A stretch of DNA of 64,000 bases from assembly GCA_964600385.1 (NCBI GenBank), contig CAZRJC010000001.1, forward strand, positions 1-64,000, given 5' to 3'. Shown one piece after another: positions 41,028 to 48,337 of the stretch. The notes under the pieces are model-generated. The model was given only the letters and a program-made list of their open reading frames with translations. It searched no databases and had not been told where the DNA came from. Positions within the stretch are counted from its first letter, which is position 1, and each line of letters begins with the position of its first letter. Source of the DNA: DMER64 sp964600385. GTDB lineage: Bacteria; Bacteroidota; Bacteroidia; Bacteroidales; UBA932. Made by a program: the position numbers and the translations under genes.

Positions 41028-42746
41028 TTATGATTTGATCTCCATAATGGATTCAGAAACATTAATAATAAAATCCCCCACCCGTTCGCTCTCTCCAATA
41101 ATATCCATGAAATATACTCCCTGAAGATAGGAATAAGCGTTGTTCCCCAGATTCAGGAGGTTGCCTTCACGCAAGTTGTCGCGGCATTCGTTAATGGCAT
41201 GCTCGGCATCGTAAGCGTTGGCAATATCGTGCAGGCGTGTGTATCCGGCATTCAGGTTTTCTATCATGACGTCGAAGGCCCTGTCTATCAATGCCAGCAT
41301 GCTCAGCACGTTCTTTGTCATCTGTTCGTCAAAATGGATGTTGTTGATTTTCTTGCGCTGGAGTATCCTTCCTATGTTATAACCCGAATCGCCCATGCTT
41401 TCCAGTTCTCCAATGATTTTGTACATGGCCTGAATACGGTCCCCCGATTCCGCACTTATTTCTTCCTCCCCTATTTTGTTAAGGTACTCGGCTATTTCAA
41501 ACTCTATACGGTCGGCTACCTGCTCATAATATTCCAGTTTCTTGAACAGGTTGTCGAATTCGTCTGTTTCGGATTTAATGACCGCCTCTTTGGCAAATTC
41601 ATATTGTCTCTTCATGATCCGGGCAAAATGGACAACCTCCTGCTTGGCCTGATCGAGAGATAATTCTGCTGTACTTAACAGACCGCCCTGGATAAATTTC
41701 AGACGGTACTTCTCCTCCTCCTTTGGAGCCTTGATCACTATAGTAACCAGTTTGCACAACAGAGGAGTGAACCCAACAAGAACTAACGTATTGGTCACGT
41801 TGAACAAGGTGTGGAGCAAGGAAACAGCATACAACACCGAGGTGGAAGCCGTAGAAGGGTCAGCGGCCTGAGATATTGGAATAAACGGATCGTCAGCTCC
41901 CAATCCGATAACAATATTTGAAACAAGCTTTAAAAAGGGGCGAAAAACAATTAAAACCCAAATTACACCAAACAAATTAAAAAATGTATGAGCCAGTGCC
42001 GCCCTCTTTGCCGATGTGTTGCCCACCGCCGCAGCCAGATTGGCCGTAATGGTAGTTCCTATATTTTCACCCAGTACCATGGCACAGCCAATTTCAAACG
42101 GGATCCATCCCAGGTTGAGCATTACAAGTGTCAGGGCCATGGTCGCACTGGAAGACTGCAGTATTATGGTCATAATCGCTCCAATTCCCACAAAAATCAG
42201 CACGGACCACATACCCCAGTTAGTCCAGGACTGCAGAAAATTAAGTGCTTCGGGATTTGAGCTGAGATCGGGCACCGACTCTTTCATAAAAGTCAGGCCA
42301 AGGAACAGCAGGGCAAATCCGATGACCATCTCGCCAATGTTTTTTCTTTTCTGCTTCTTTGCCATTGTCAAAACAAAGCCCAGCCCAATAAGCGGAATGG
42401 CAATTATGGCAATATCTGCTTTGAAGCCAAGCAACGAAATAAGCCATGCGGTGACAGTAGTTCCGATATTTGCCCCCATGATTACCCCGACGGCCTGCAA
42501 CAGTGTCAATAATCCGGCATTCACAAAACTTACGACCATAACGGTGGTGGCACTGGAAGACTGGATGACAGCCGTAACAAAAAGACCGGTGAGAATACGT
42601 TTCAGAGGATTTGAAGTCATTGACGCCAGGAAACTTCTGAGACCGTCTCCCGCAACTTTCTGTAAGGATTCGCTCATAAGCGTCATCCCGTACAGAAACA
42701 GCCCCAATGAACCAAGCAAAGTTAGAATTTGTAATACTGTGTCCAT
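41028..42746 (-). CDS. Na+/phosphate symporter family protein with PhoU-like tail
   Basis: 572 residues. Two inverted Na_Pi_cotrans repeats each carry the QSSSAT motif (QSSSATTVMVVSF; QSSSATMALTLVM) within about eight membrane helices; the last ~230 residues are a helical PhoU-like domain (FARIMKRQYEFAKEAVIKSE and on). NptA/YjbB relatives move phosphate with sodium; the PhoU part may regulate flux. ATG 42746 is used; a TTG at 42767 in the same frame has no support. A CATCTTTG at 42764-42771 (minus strand) is a one-mismatch -7 box. Confidence 0.9.
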   Translation of the reverse strand: MDTVLQILTLLGSLGLFLYGMTLMSESLQKVAGDGLRSFLASMTSNPLKRILTGLFVTAVIQSSSATTVMVVSFVNAGLLTLLQAVGVIMGANIGTTVTAWLISLLGFKADIAIIAIPLIGLGFVLTMAKKQKRKNIGEMVIGFALLFLGLTFMKESVPDLSSNPEALNFLQSWTNWGMWSVLIFVGIGAIMTIILQSSSATMALTLVMLNLGWIPFEIGCAMVLGENIGTTITANLAAAVGNTSAKRAALAHTFFNLFGVIWVLIVFRPFLKLVSNIVIGLGADDPFIPISQAADPSTASTSVLYAVSLLHTLFNVTNTLVLVGFTPLLCKLVTIVIKAPKEEEKYRLKFIQGGLLSTAELSLDQAKQEVVHFARIMKRQYEFAKEAVIKSETDEFDNLFKKLEYYEQVADRIEFEIAEYLNKIGEEEISAESGDRIQAMYKIIGELESMGDSGYNIGRILQRKKINNIHFDEQMTKNVLSMLALIDRAFDVMIENLNAGYTRLHDIANAYDAEHAINECRDNLREGNLLNLGNNAYSYLQGVYFMDIIGESERVGDFIINVSESIMEIKS

Positions 42747-42785
42747 ACGTTCACTTTTATCCTGCAAAGATGCATTGTTTTTTTG

Positions 42786-42793
42786 TACTTTTG
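42786..42793 (+). promoter_or_regulatory. -7 box for the ThuA-GH18 gene
   Basis: TACTTTTG matches TAnnTTTG, 20 bases before ATG 42814. Confidence 0.55.
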
Positions 42794-42813
42794 TTTACAC
42801 AAGAACCGCAATT

Positions 42814-44511
42814 ATGAACATCAGACATAGCATATTGTTAGTAACGGCGTTATTTGCCGGAGCTTCGCTTTTTTCTCAAACAAGAGATTTCAAAGTCATT
42901 GCCTTTTACAGTGAATCAGTCGATCCCGAACATGTAGAATTTGCACACACCGCGGTGGATTTTTTTGCCGGACTTTCCTCCTGGAACAGTTTTGCATTTG
43001 AATCCACCACCGATATGCACCTTATGAACTACGCCAGATTACAAGAATACGACGTAGTCATGATGTTCAACGACCTTACGTTTACCCCGGCTCAGCAAGA
43101 TGCATTTCAAAAATATATGGAAAACGGAGGGGGCTGGTACGGGATGCACATAGCCGCGCTGGTCAGGGGCAGTAAATGGGACTGGTTCACACAATTCATG
43201 GGTGGCTGCACCCTGTCACGCTACAGCTGGCCACCGCTACCCGCCAAATTATCGGTGGATGATCCGCTACACCCCGTTTGCAAAGGTTTGCCCGGACAAT
43301 TTGTGTCGCCCGTGAATGAATGGTACCAGTGGGAACCCGCCCCGGGAAATAATCCGCAGGTGGACGTTCTGGTGAGCCTGGCCCCTGACGAATTCCCTCA
43401 TGGCATTAAAAACGAGATCAAAGATGGAGACGTGCCTGTTGTATGGACAAATACCGGGTACCGGATGATTTATCTGAATATGGGACACGGAAAAGACATT
43501 TTTTCTGATGCCTCACAAAACCATTTATTTGTAAATGCGCTCCAATGGCTTGTAAGAAAAGAAGTTCCCGTTGAGGAAAGAGTGTCGGTGGCCTATGTGA
43601 CCTCATGGGAACCCGGAATTCCCGATCCCTCGCTGCTCACCCATATCAACTATGCTTTCGGACATGTAAACGAGACATTCAACGGAGTTGTGGTGGACAA
43701 CCCGGAACGTTTACAAAGTATCGTAGAACTGAAGTCCCTGAAACCCGGACTGAAAGTTTCCGTGTCCATAGGCGGATGGGGCAGCGGAAGATTCAGCGAA
43801 ATGGCTGCCGCTCCGGAAAACAGACAGGCATTTGCAGCTGACTGCCGCAGGATTGTGAATGAGTTCCGGCTGGACGGCATAGATATCGATTGGGAATATC
43901 CCACCAACCACGGACCCGGAATTTCTGCAGCTCCTGAAGATACGAGAAACTTCACACTGTTGATGAAAGACATACGCCAGGCCATCGGGCCCGACAAGCT
44001 GCTTACACTGGCCTCGGCCGCCAGCGGAAAGTTTATAGATTTCAAATCACTGGTCAGTGTAGTTGATTTTGTAAATATCATGACCTACGATATAGCGGTT
44101 CCCCCGTTCCATCATTCGGGGCTGTACCCGTCTTCCATGACCGGACCATTATCCTGTTACGAGGCGGTACTTGCTCATATCCGGGCCGGGTTTCCAAGGA
44201 ACAAGCTGGTACTGGGAATACCTTTCTACGGCAAACCCGGAAAGGATTTTCCAAAAGGGGCCAATGACTACGGGAAACTGATCCAGCTCACCGACTACGA
44301 ACAGAAATGGGATGACATTGCCAAAGCGCCTTACCTTACAGGCCCGGGAGGAGAAGTCGTTTGTACCTATGACGATACGCGCTCCATCGGGTACAAGTGC
44401 CTTTTCATTATCAAATACGGACTAAAAGGCGCCATGTTCTGGGATTACAACGGCGATGACCAGCAGGGCAGTCTCAGGAAAGCTATATATGACGGAATTT
44501 TATTACCTTAG
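42814..44511 (+). CDS. Exported ThuA-domain / GH18 glycoside hydrolase fusion
   Basis: 565 residues. A signal peptide (MNIRHSILLVTALFAGASLF) leads to a ThuA-type domain (about 20-250: FKVIAFYSESVDPEHVEFAH, YDVVMMFNDLTFTPAQQDAF, YMENGGGWYGMHIAA), a flavodoxin/GATase-like fold seen in trehalose- and sugar-utilisation proteins. From about residue 258 comes a GH18 barrel: VSVSIGGWGSGRFSE and the catalytic DGIDIDWEYP with Glu361 as acid/base. GH18 enzymes cut chitin or N-glycan chitobiose cores by substrate-assisted catalysis. An open frame extends upstream across the opposite-strand transporter gene, but the signal peptide and -7 box fix the start at 42814. Confidence 0.87.
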   Translation: MNIRHSILLVTALFAGASLFSQTRDFKVIAFYSESVDPEHVEFAHTAVDFFAGLSSWNSFAFESTTDMHLMNYARLQEYDVVMMFNDLTFTPAQQDAFQKYMENGGGWYGMHIAALVRGSKWDWFTQFMGGCTLSRYSWPPLPAKLSVDDPLHPVCKGLPGQFVSPVNEWYQWEPAPGNNPQVDVLVSLAPDEFPHGIKNEIKDGDVPVVWTNTGYRMIYLNMGHGKDIFSDASQNHLFVNALQWLVRKEVPVEERVSVAYVTSWEPGIPDPSLLTHINYAFGHVNETFNGVVVDNPERLQSIVELKSLKPGLKVSVSIGGWGSGRFSEMAAAPENRQAFAADCRRIVNEFRLDGIDIDWEYPTNHGPGISAAPEDTRNFTLLMKDIRQAIGPDKLLTLASAASGKFIDFKSLVSVVDFVNIMTYDIAVPPFHHSGLYPSSMTGPLSCYEAVLAHIRAGFPRNKLVLGIPFYGKPGKDFPKGANDYGKLIQLTDYEQKWDDIAKAPYLTGPGGEVVCTYDDTRSIGYKCLFIIKYGLKGAMFWDYNGDDQQGSLRKAIYDGILLP

Positions 44512-44528
44512 CAGGCCAAAAACTTATA

Positions 44529-45644
44529 ATGGAATTTATCCGTCACACATCCGATCCCAATTTTTCATGTTCTGCAGAAGTATCCACATTCCGGCCGGAA
44601 TGCGGCGGTGAGACAGAATATCATTTTATTCTTAAACCCAAATCCGGCGGTACGTTTGAGCAACAGCTCACTCAACTTCATTCCTGCCTCAGGCAAATGC
44701 TGCACCAACCGGAATTTGTAAACGCCCGGCCCGAATTCATACGTTATTTTCTGAGCGATCCCATGACTCAGAGGCAACAGATCCATTCTCAGCAGGAGTT
44801 CAGGCCCGCTTGTCCGGTCTCCGTCATAGGGCAATCTCCGGCTGACGGCACTCATGTGGCTCTCTGGGTATATCTGCGCGAGAGGAAACCGGCTCCGGAA
44901 CGCCGCGACAACGACTATCTTTTTTTCTGGACCACAGAAAAATACTGTACAGCCGGCAATGTCACGCAACAGACCCAGAAATTGCTCATGGACTATGAAC
45001 AATGGCTCAAGGCCAACGGCTGTTCCATGATGGGTAACTGCATACGAACCTGGTTTTATGTGAAAGACATAGACAATAACTATACGGCCTTTGCGAAAGC
45101 CAGGACTGAATATTTTGCCCGCATAGGCATGACGGATAAGACCCACTACATTGCCAGCACCGGAATTGAAGGGACCAATGCATCTGCAGGCTCTTTTGTA
45201 ACCATGGATGCCCTGGCCATTGCAGGTATAAAACCCGCTCAGATAAAATATCTTCACGGGCTCTCGCATCTGAGTCCCACACACATTTACGGCGTTACTT
45301 TCGAACGGGGTACGGCCGTATCTTTTCCCGACAGGAAACATGTCTACATATCGGGGACGGCCAGCATAGACAACCATGGCAATGTCCTTTTCCTGAACGA
45401 TGTCAAGTTTCAGACCCTAAGGATGCTGGAGAACGTTGAGGTTCTTCTTGCCGAGGCAGGGGCCGGTCTGGCCGATGTCGCACAGATAATCGTTTACCTT
45501 CGTAACAGAGAAGATTACCCGGTGGTACGGGAAATACTGTCTGAAAAGCTGCCTCCTGCACCTGTTGTCTATACAATGGGTAAAGTCTGCCGGCCATCCT
45601 GGCTTATTGAAATGGAATGCATTGCGATCATTCCTTCTAACTAA
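44529..45644 (+). CDS. Two-domain Rid (YjgF/RidA-like) family protein
   Basis: 371 residues. The C-terminal third (HVYISGTASIDNHGNVLFLN, MLENVEVLLAEAGAGLADVA, IIVYLRNREDYPVVREIL) is a clear Rid domain; residues about 40-200 look like a more distant copy (IRTWFYVKDIDNNYTAFAKA, then THYIASTGIEG). The layout resembles chorismatase-like FkbO/Hyg5 proteins and uncharacterised bacteroidal Rid proteins. Rid proteins hydrolyse reactive imines; chorismatases hydrolyse chorismate. The conserved Arg of true RidA enzymes cannot be assigned by eye, so the reaction stays open. It starts 17 bases after the ThuA-GH18 stop. Confidence 0.7.
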   Translation: MEFIRHTSDPNFSCSAEVSTFRPECGGETEYHFILKPKSGGTFEQQLTQLHSCLRQMLHQPEFVNARPEFIRYFLSDPMTQRQQIHSQQEFRPACPVSVIGQSPADGTHVALWVYLRERKPAPERRDNDYLFFWTTEKYCTAGNVTQQTQKLLMDYEQWLKANGCSMMGNCIRTWFYVKDIDNNYTAFAKARTEYFARIGMTDKTHYIASTGIEGTNASAGSFVTMDALAIAGIKPAQIKYLHGLSHLSPTHIYGVTFERGTAVSFPDRKHVYISGTASIDNHGNVLFLNDVKFQTLRMLENVEVLLAEAGAGLADVAQIIVYLRNREDYPVVREILSEKLPPAPVVYTMGKVCRPSWLIEMECIAIIPSN

Positions 45645-45653
45645 CCGGTAAAT

Positions 45654-45686
45654 AAAAAAAGCCGTCCCGAAAGGAACGGCTTTTTT
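45654..45686. terminator. Bidirectional terminator
   Basis: A-run (45654-45660), stem GCCGTCCC-GAAA-GGAACGGC (45661-45680, one mismatch) with a GNRA-type loop, and T-run (45681-45686). It can stop the Rid gene on the plus strand and rpmA on the minus strand. Confidence 0.85.
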
Positions 45687-45715
45687 GTGGATTCTTGCGG
45701 ATTCTATAGTGATAA

Positions 45716-45985
45716 CTAAGCTTCAGCTACAGTCACAGGCTGAATAGAAACGTACGATTTATTATTTGCTTTTTTGCGAAATACTACAACGCCGTCTTTT
45801 AAGGCATATAAAGTATGATCTTTTCCAATGCCTACGTTTTCACCGGGGTTATGAACCGTTCCGCGTTGACGGACCAGAATGTTCCCTGCTTTAGCTGCCT
45901 GACCCCCGAATAATTTTACTCCTAAACGTTTACTTTGTGATTCGCGGCCGTTCTTTGAACTACCGACACCCTTTTTATGAGCCAT
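45716..45985 (-). CDS. rpmA: 50S ribosomal protein L27
   Basis: 89 residues: MAHKKGVGSSKNGRESQSKR, then LGVKLFGGQAAKAGNILVRQ and RGTVHNPGENVGIGKDHTLY. It is a standard L27 without the Firmicutes-type N-terminal extension; its N-terminal tail reaches the peptidyl transferase centre. It lies 18 bases after rplU and ends before the shared terminator. Confidence 0.97.
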   Translation of the reverse strand: MAHKKGVGSSKNGRESQSKRLGVKLFGGQAAKAGNILVRQRGTVHNPGENVGIGKDHTLYALKDGVVVFRKKANNKSYVSIQPVTVAEA

Positions 45986-46003
45986 AATCTTACTTTTTAG
46001 AAA

Positions 46004-46312
46004 TTATGAAATAGAGTCAATTTGAATTTGTGTGAGACATTGGCGATGTCCGTTACACTTCTGGTAGCCTTTTCTGCGTTTTTTCTTGAAAACCAGAACT
46101 TTTTCACCTTTCAGGTGTTTCAATACCGTGGCGCTTACACTGGCTCCATCAACATAAGGAGCACCAACCACTACAGTTCCGTCATTGTCTTTCAACAACA
46201 CTTTTTCAAACTGGATACTGGCTCCTTCTTCGGCCTGAAGACGGTGTACAAACACCTTCCGGCCCTGTTCAACCTTGAATTGCTGTCCTGCAATATCTAC
46301 AATTGCGTACAT
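46004..46312 (-). CDS. rplU: 50S ribosomal protein L21
   Basis: 102 residues: MYAIVDIAGQQFKVEQGRKV, YVDGASVSATVLKHLKGEKV, VFKKKRRKGYQKCNGHRQ. Standard L21, co-transcribed with rpmA in the usual order. A leader of about 97 bases with two hairpins precedes it. Confidence 0.97.
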   Translation of the reverse strand: MYAIVDIAGQQFKVEQGRKVFVHRLQAEEGASIQFEKVLLKDNDGTVVVGAPYVDGASVSATVLKHLKGEKVLVFKKKRRKGYQKCNGHRQCLTQIQIDSIS

Positions 46313-46409
46313 ATAAAATGTTTATTTGGTTTCAACTGCAAGCGGATGTGCTTTTAAACATCTCTTTATCAAAAGCTTGTCAGTCATCAATATAGTTTCT
46401 CCGAAATTC
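46313..46409 (-). promoter_or_regulatory. Structured 5' leader of rplU-rpmA (candidate)
   Basis: Between the predicted transcription start and the L21 start codon lies a leader of about 97 bases. Two hairpins are visible: TCCGAA/TTCGGA (46400-46412) enclosed by CAGTC/GACTG (46381-46385 with 46411-46415), and GATGT/ACATC (46345-46349 with 46358-46362). Ribosomal-protein operons often control themselves through such leaders; that use here is inference. The outer stem would begin at or just before the predicted start, so the exact 5' end matters. Confidence 0.35.
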
Positions 46410-46415
46410 GGACTG

Positions 46416-46423
46416 CAAAGGTA
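46416..46423 (-). promoter_or_regulatory. -7 box for rplU-rpmA
   Basis: Minus strand reads TACCTTTG, with a TTTG -33 element (46443-46446 on the same strand) and a 19-base spacer: a complete Bacteroidota-type promoter. Confidence 0.7.
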
Positions 46424-46453
46424 AAAAAGTTTCCCGGAAATGCAAAGAAAAAG

Positions 46454-46461
46454 TATCTTTG
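46454..46461 (+). promoter_or_regulatory. -7 box for the ATPase-sirtuin operon
   Basis: TATCTTTG matches TAnnTTTG, 20 bases before ATG 46482. It lies back-to-back with the -33 region of the rplU promoter. Confidence 0.6.
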
Positions 46462-46481
46462 TCTGTTAGTACAAGCCTGTT

Positions 46482-47648
46482 ATGAATTCACCTTTTGTAT
46501 TTTCAAAACCCCTTCAGCCGGGAGAAGTACTTGGCCGTACATCGGGGATTAACTGGTTGTCCTCCAACTTATTAAAAGGACAGAACTCTGTTATTTGGGA
46601 CCATCCGGGGACAGGTAAAACATCATTCATTAATAAGGCCCTCATGCAGATGCAAAAAGGGGACAGTCATTTCATCCTGTGCAGGGTACCCTGTTTCAAC
46701 ATAAGAAGCCTCGGCGCCTTGCATGCGACCATGTCCAATGTCTTATTCAGGGCGTTAGCCGGCACACTGGGAGAATGGGAACAACTGGTTTCGGCGCTTC
46801 TCCCCGTTATCCGTCCCGAAATTGCGCTTCAACGGCAAGGTGATAATGAATTCACCCTGTCCTTTGGTGAGCGCATTCCTGCCCACCAGATGGAAGAGCT
46901 GGCCGGACTTCCGCAAAGGGCAGCCGAACATGCCGGACGGCCCGTGCTGTTTGTGATGGAATCATTCCACACATTCATAACCACAGCCACAGGACTTACC
47001 TCCACCGGACTCACCCAGCTTGCCAAATGCTGGAAACAACAGTCAAATGTCACTTTTCTTCTCTGCGGGACAGGCAGTATACAACCCTCCATGCCATCTG
47101 TTTTCAACGATCTTTTTGTTGTGAACAGGCCTTTTCACGGATTTGCCGAACACATTCCGCTCGAACCGATTGAAGAAAAAGAATTCACCGACTATATCAT
47201 AAAAAATTTTTCAAAAGCCGGACGGGTTATCTCCAGGGATTTTGCGGAAATGATCTGCCGCAAGATGGAAGGTCATCCATACTATGTTCAGCAGTTTGCA
47301 GACCTTTGCTATTCAAACACAAAGGGATACATGATTGATTCCATGTATTACAGCGGTTATGAGGAACTGTTGGACATTCACCAGGGTCACTTTGAGGTCT
47401 TGTGCAGTGACCTTTCTGTTCCGCAGATCCAGTTTCTCAGGGCTCTTACAGACCAGGTGGAACAGTTCAGTTCCCTGAGCATACTCAGGAAATACGGGCT
47501 TAACTCTTCTGCCAATGTGCACCGGGTAAGGGAAGCTCTTGAAAAAAAATCCATCATAGAAACCGTCCGCAGGAAACCAAAGTTCATAGACCCGTTATTC
47601 AGGCTCTGGTTCCAGGAAAGGTTCTGTAAAACATACTGGATCCAATGA
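46482..47648 (+). CDS. P-loop ATPase (archaeal-type ATPase family)
   Basis: 388 residues. Walker A is DHPGTGKTS at 40-48, with Asp40 in place of the usual first Gly; the hydrophobic strand ending VLFVMESFH sits where Walker B is expected. The rest follows the archaeal-ATPase/STAND-like pattern of Bacteroidota: HIPLEPIEEKEFTDYIIKNF, CRKMEGHPYYVQQFADLCY, and a winged-helix end (FIDPLFRLWFQERF). The C-terminal sequence (DPLFRLW) is common in proteins of this family annotated as ATP-binding. Role unknown. Its stop overlaps the sirtuin start by four bases. Confidence 0.8.
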   Translation: MNSPFVFSKPLQPGEVLGRTSGINWLSSNLLKGQNSVIWDHPGTGKTSFINKALMQMQKGDSHFILCRVPCFNIRSLGALHATMSNVLFRALAGTLGEWEQLVSALLPVIRPEIALQRQGDNEFTLSFGERIPAHQMEELAGLPQRAAEHAGRPVLFVMESFHTFITTATGLTSTGLTQLAKCWKQQSNVTFLLCGTGSIQPSMPSVFNDLFVVNRPFHGFAEHIPLEPIEEKEFTDYIIKNFSKAGRVISRDFAEMICRKMEGHPYYVQQFADLCYSNTKGYMIDSMYYSGYEELLDIHQGHFEVLCSDLSVPQIQFLRALTDQVEQFSSLSILRKYGLNSSANVHRVREALEKKSIIETVRRKPKFIDPLFRLWFQERFCKTYWIQ

Positions 47649-48337
47649 AACAACTTGTTGTACTGACAGGTGCCGGGATGAGCGCAGAGAGCGGGATAAG
47701 GACGTTCCGGGACCATGACGGTCTGTGGGAAAATTACCCTGTTCAGGAAGTAGCCTCTATTGAAGGATGGTACAGAAATCCTGAACTGATGCTCCATTTT
47801 TACAACGAAAGACGCATTCAGCTAAGGGATGCTTCTCCCAACGAGGGGCACAAGGCACTGGCCCGCCTGGAAAAGATATTTAACGTTCAGATCATTACCC
47901 AGAATATCGATAACCTGCACGAAAGGGCCGGCAGCAGTCGTGTACTGCATCTTCACGGAGAACTGACAAAAGCACGGAGCGAGAAGAATGATGACCTTAT
48001 TGTTGATATCGGCTACAATCCCATCCTGCCCGGCGAAAGGGCATCTGACGGTGCGCGGCTGAGACCGCATATTGTCTGGTTTGGAGAAGCAGTGCCCAAT
48101 ATAGGGCCGGCTGCTCAAATGGTGGAAAAGGCAGATATACTGCTTGTCATAGGTACATCACTTGTAGTTTATCCGGCCGCGGGACTCCTTAACTACGCAA
48201 GACCGGGTATTCCCGTATACCTGATAGATCCCCACCCGGCCATCACATCCAATAACAAAATCAATATTATTGCCCAAAAAGCCGTAGCCGGTCTGGCACG
48301 CTTTGAAGAAATCATTGCCAAATCAAATAAGGAATGA
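47645..48337 (+). CDS. cobB: NAD+-dependent protein deacylase (sirtuin, CobB-like, Zn-less)
   Basis: 230 residues. GAGMSAESGIRTFR (9-22), TQNIDNLH (85-92) and catalytic His104 in LHLHGE define a Sir2 protein. Tyr53 and Arg56 (HFYNERR) form the YxxR pair that binds acidic acyl groups in SIRT5/CobB, so desuccinylase activity is possible. The four zinc-binding cysteines are absent; the stretch after HGE has none. Some bacterial sirtuins lack this site. It removes acyl groups from lysines using NAD+. It overlaps both neighbours by ATGA. Confidence 0.9.
   Translation: MKQLVVLTGAGMSAESGIRTFRDHDGLWENYPVQEVASIEGWYRNPELMLHFYNERRIQLRDASPNEGHKALARLEKIFNVQIITQNIDNLHERAGSSRVLHLHGELTKARSEKNDDLIVDIGYNPILPGERASDGARLRPHIVWFGEAVPNIGPAAQMVEKADILLVIGTSLVVYPAAGLLNYARPGIPVYLIDPHPAITSNNKINIIAQKAVAGLARFEEIIAKSNKE

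Noticed and set aside
42016..42813. Upstream extension of the ThuA-GH18 frame across the Na/Pi transporter gene
   Set aside because: It lies on the opposite strand of an obvious membrane protein, and the signal peptide and -7 box place the start at 42814.
46482..48337. P-loop ATPase plus sirtuin as a phage-defence pair
   Set aside because: The sirtuin has the small CobB-type layout with a YxxR pair rather than a long defence SIR2 protein, and the genes continue into metabolic genes in one operon.
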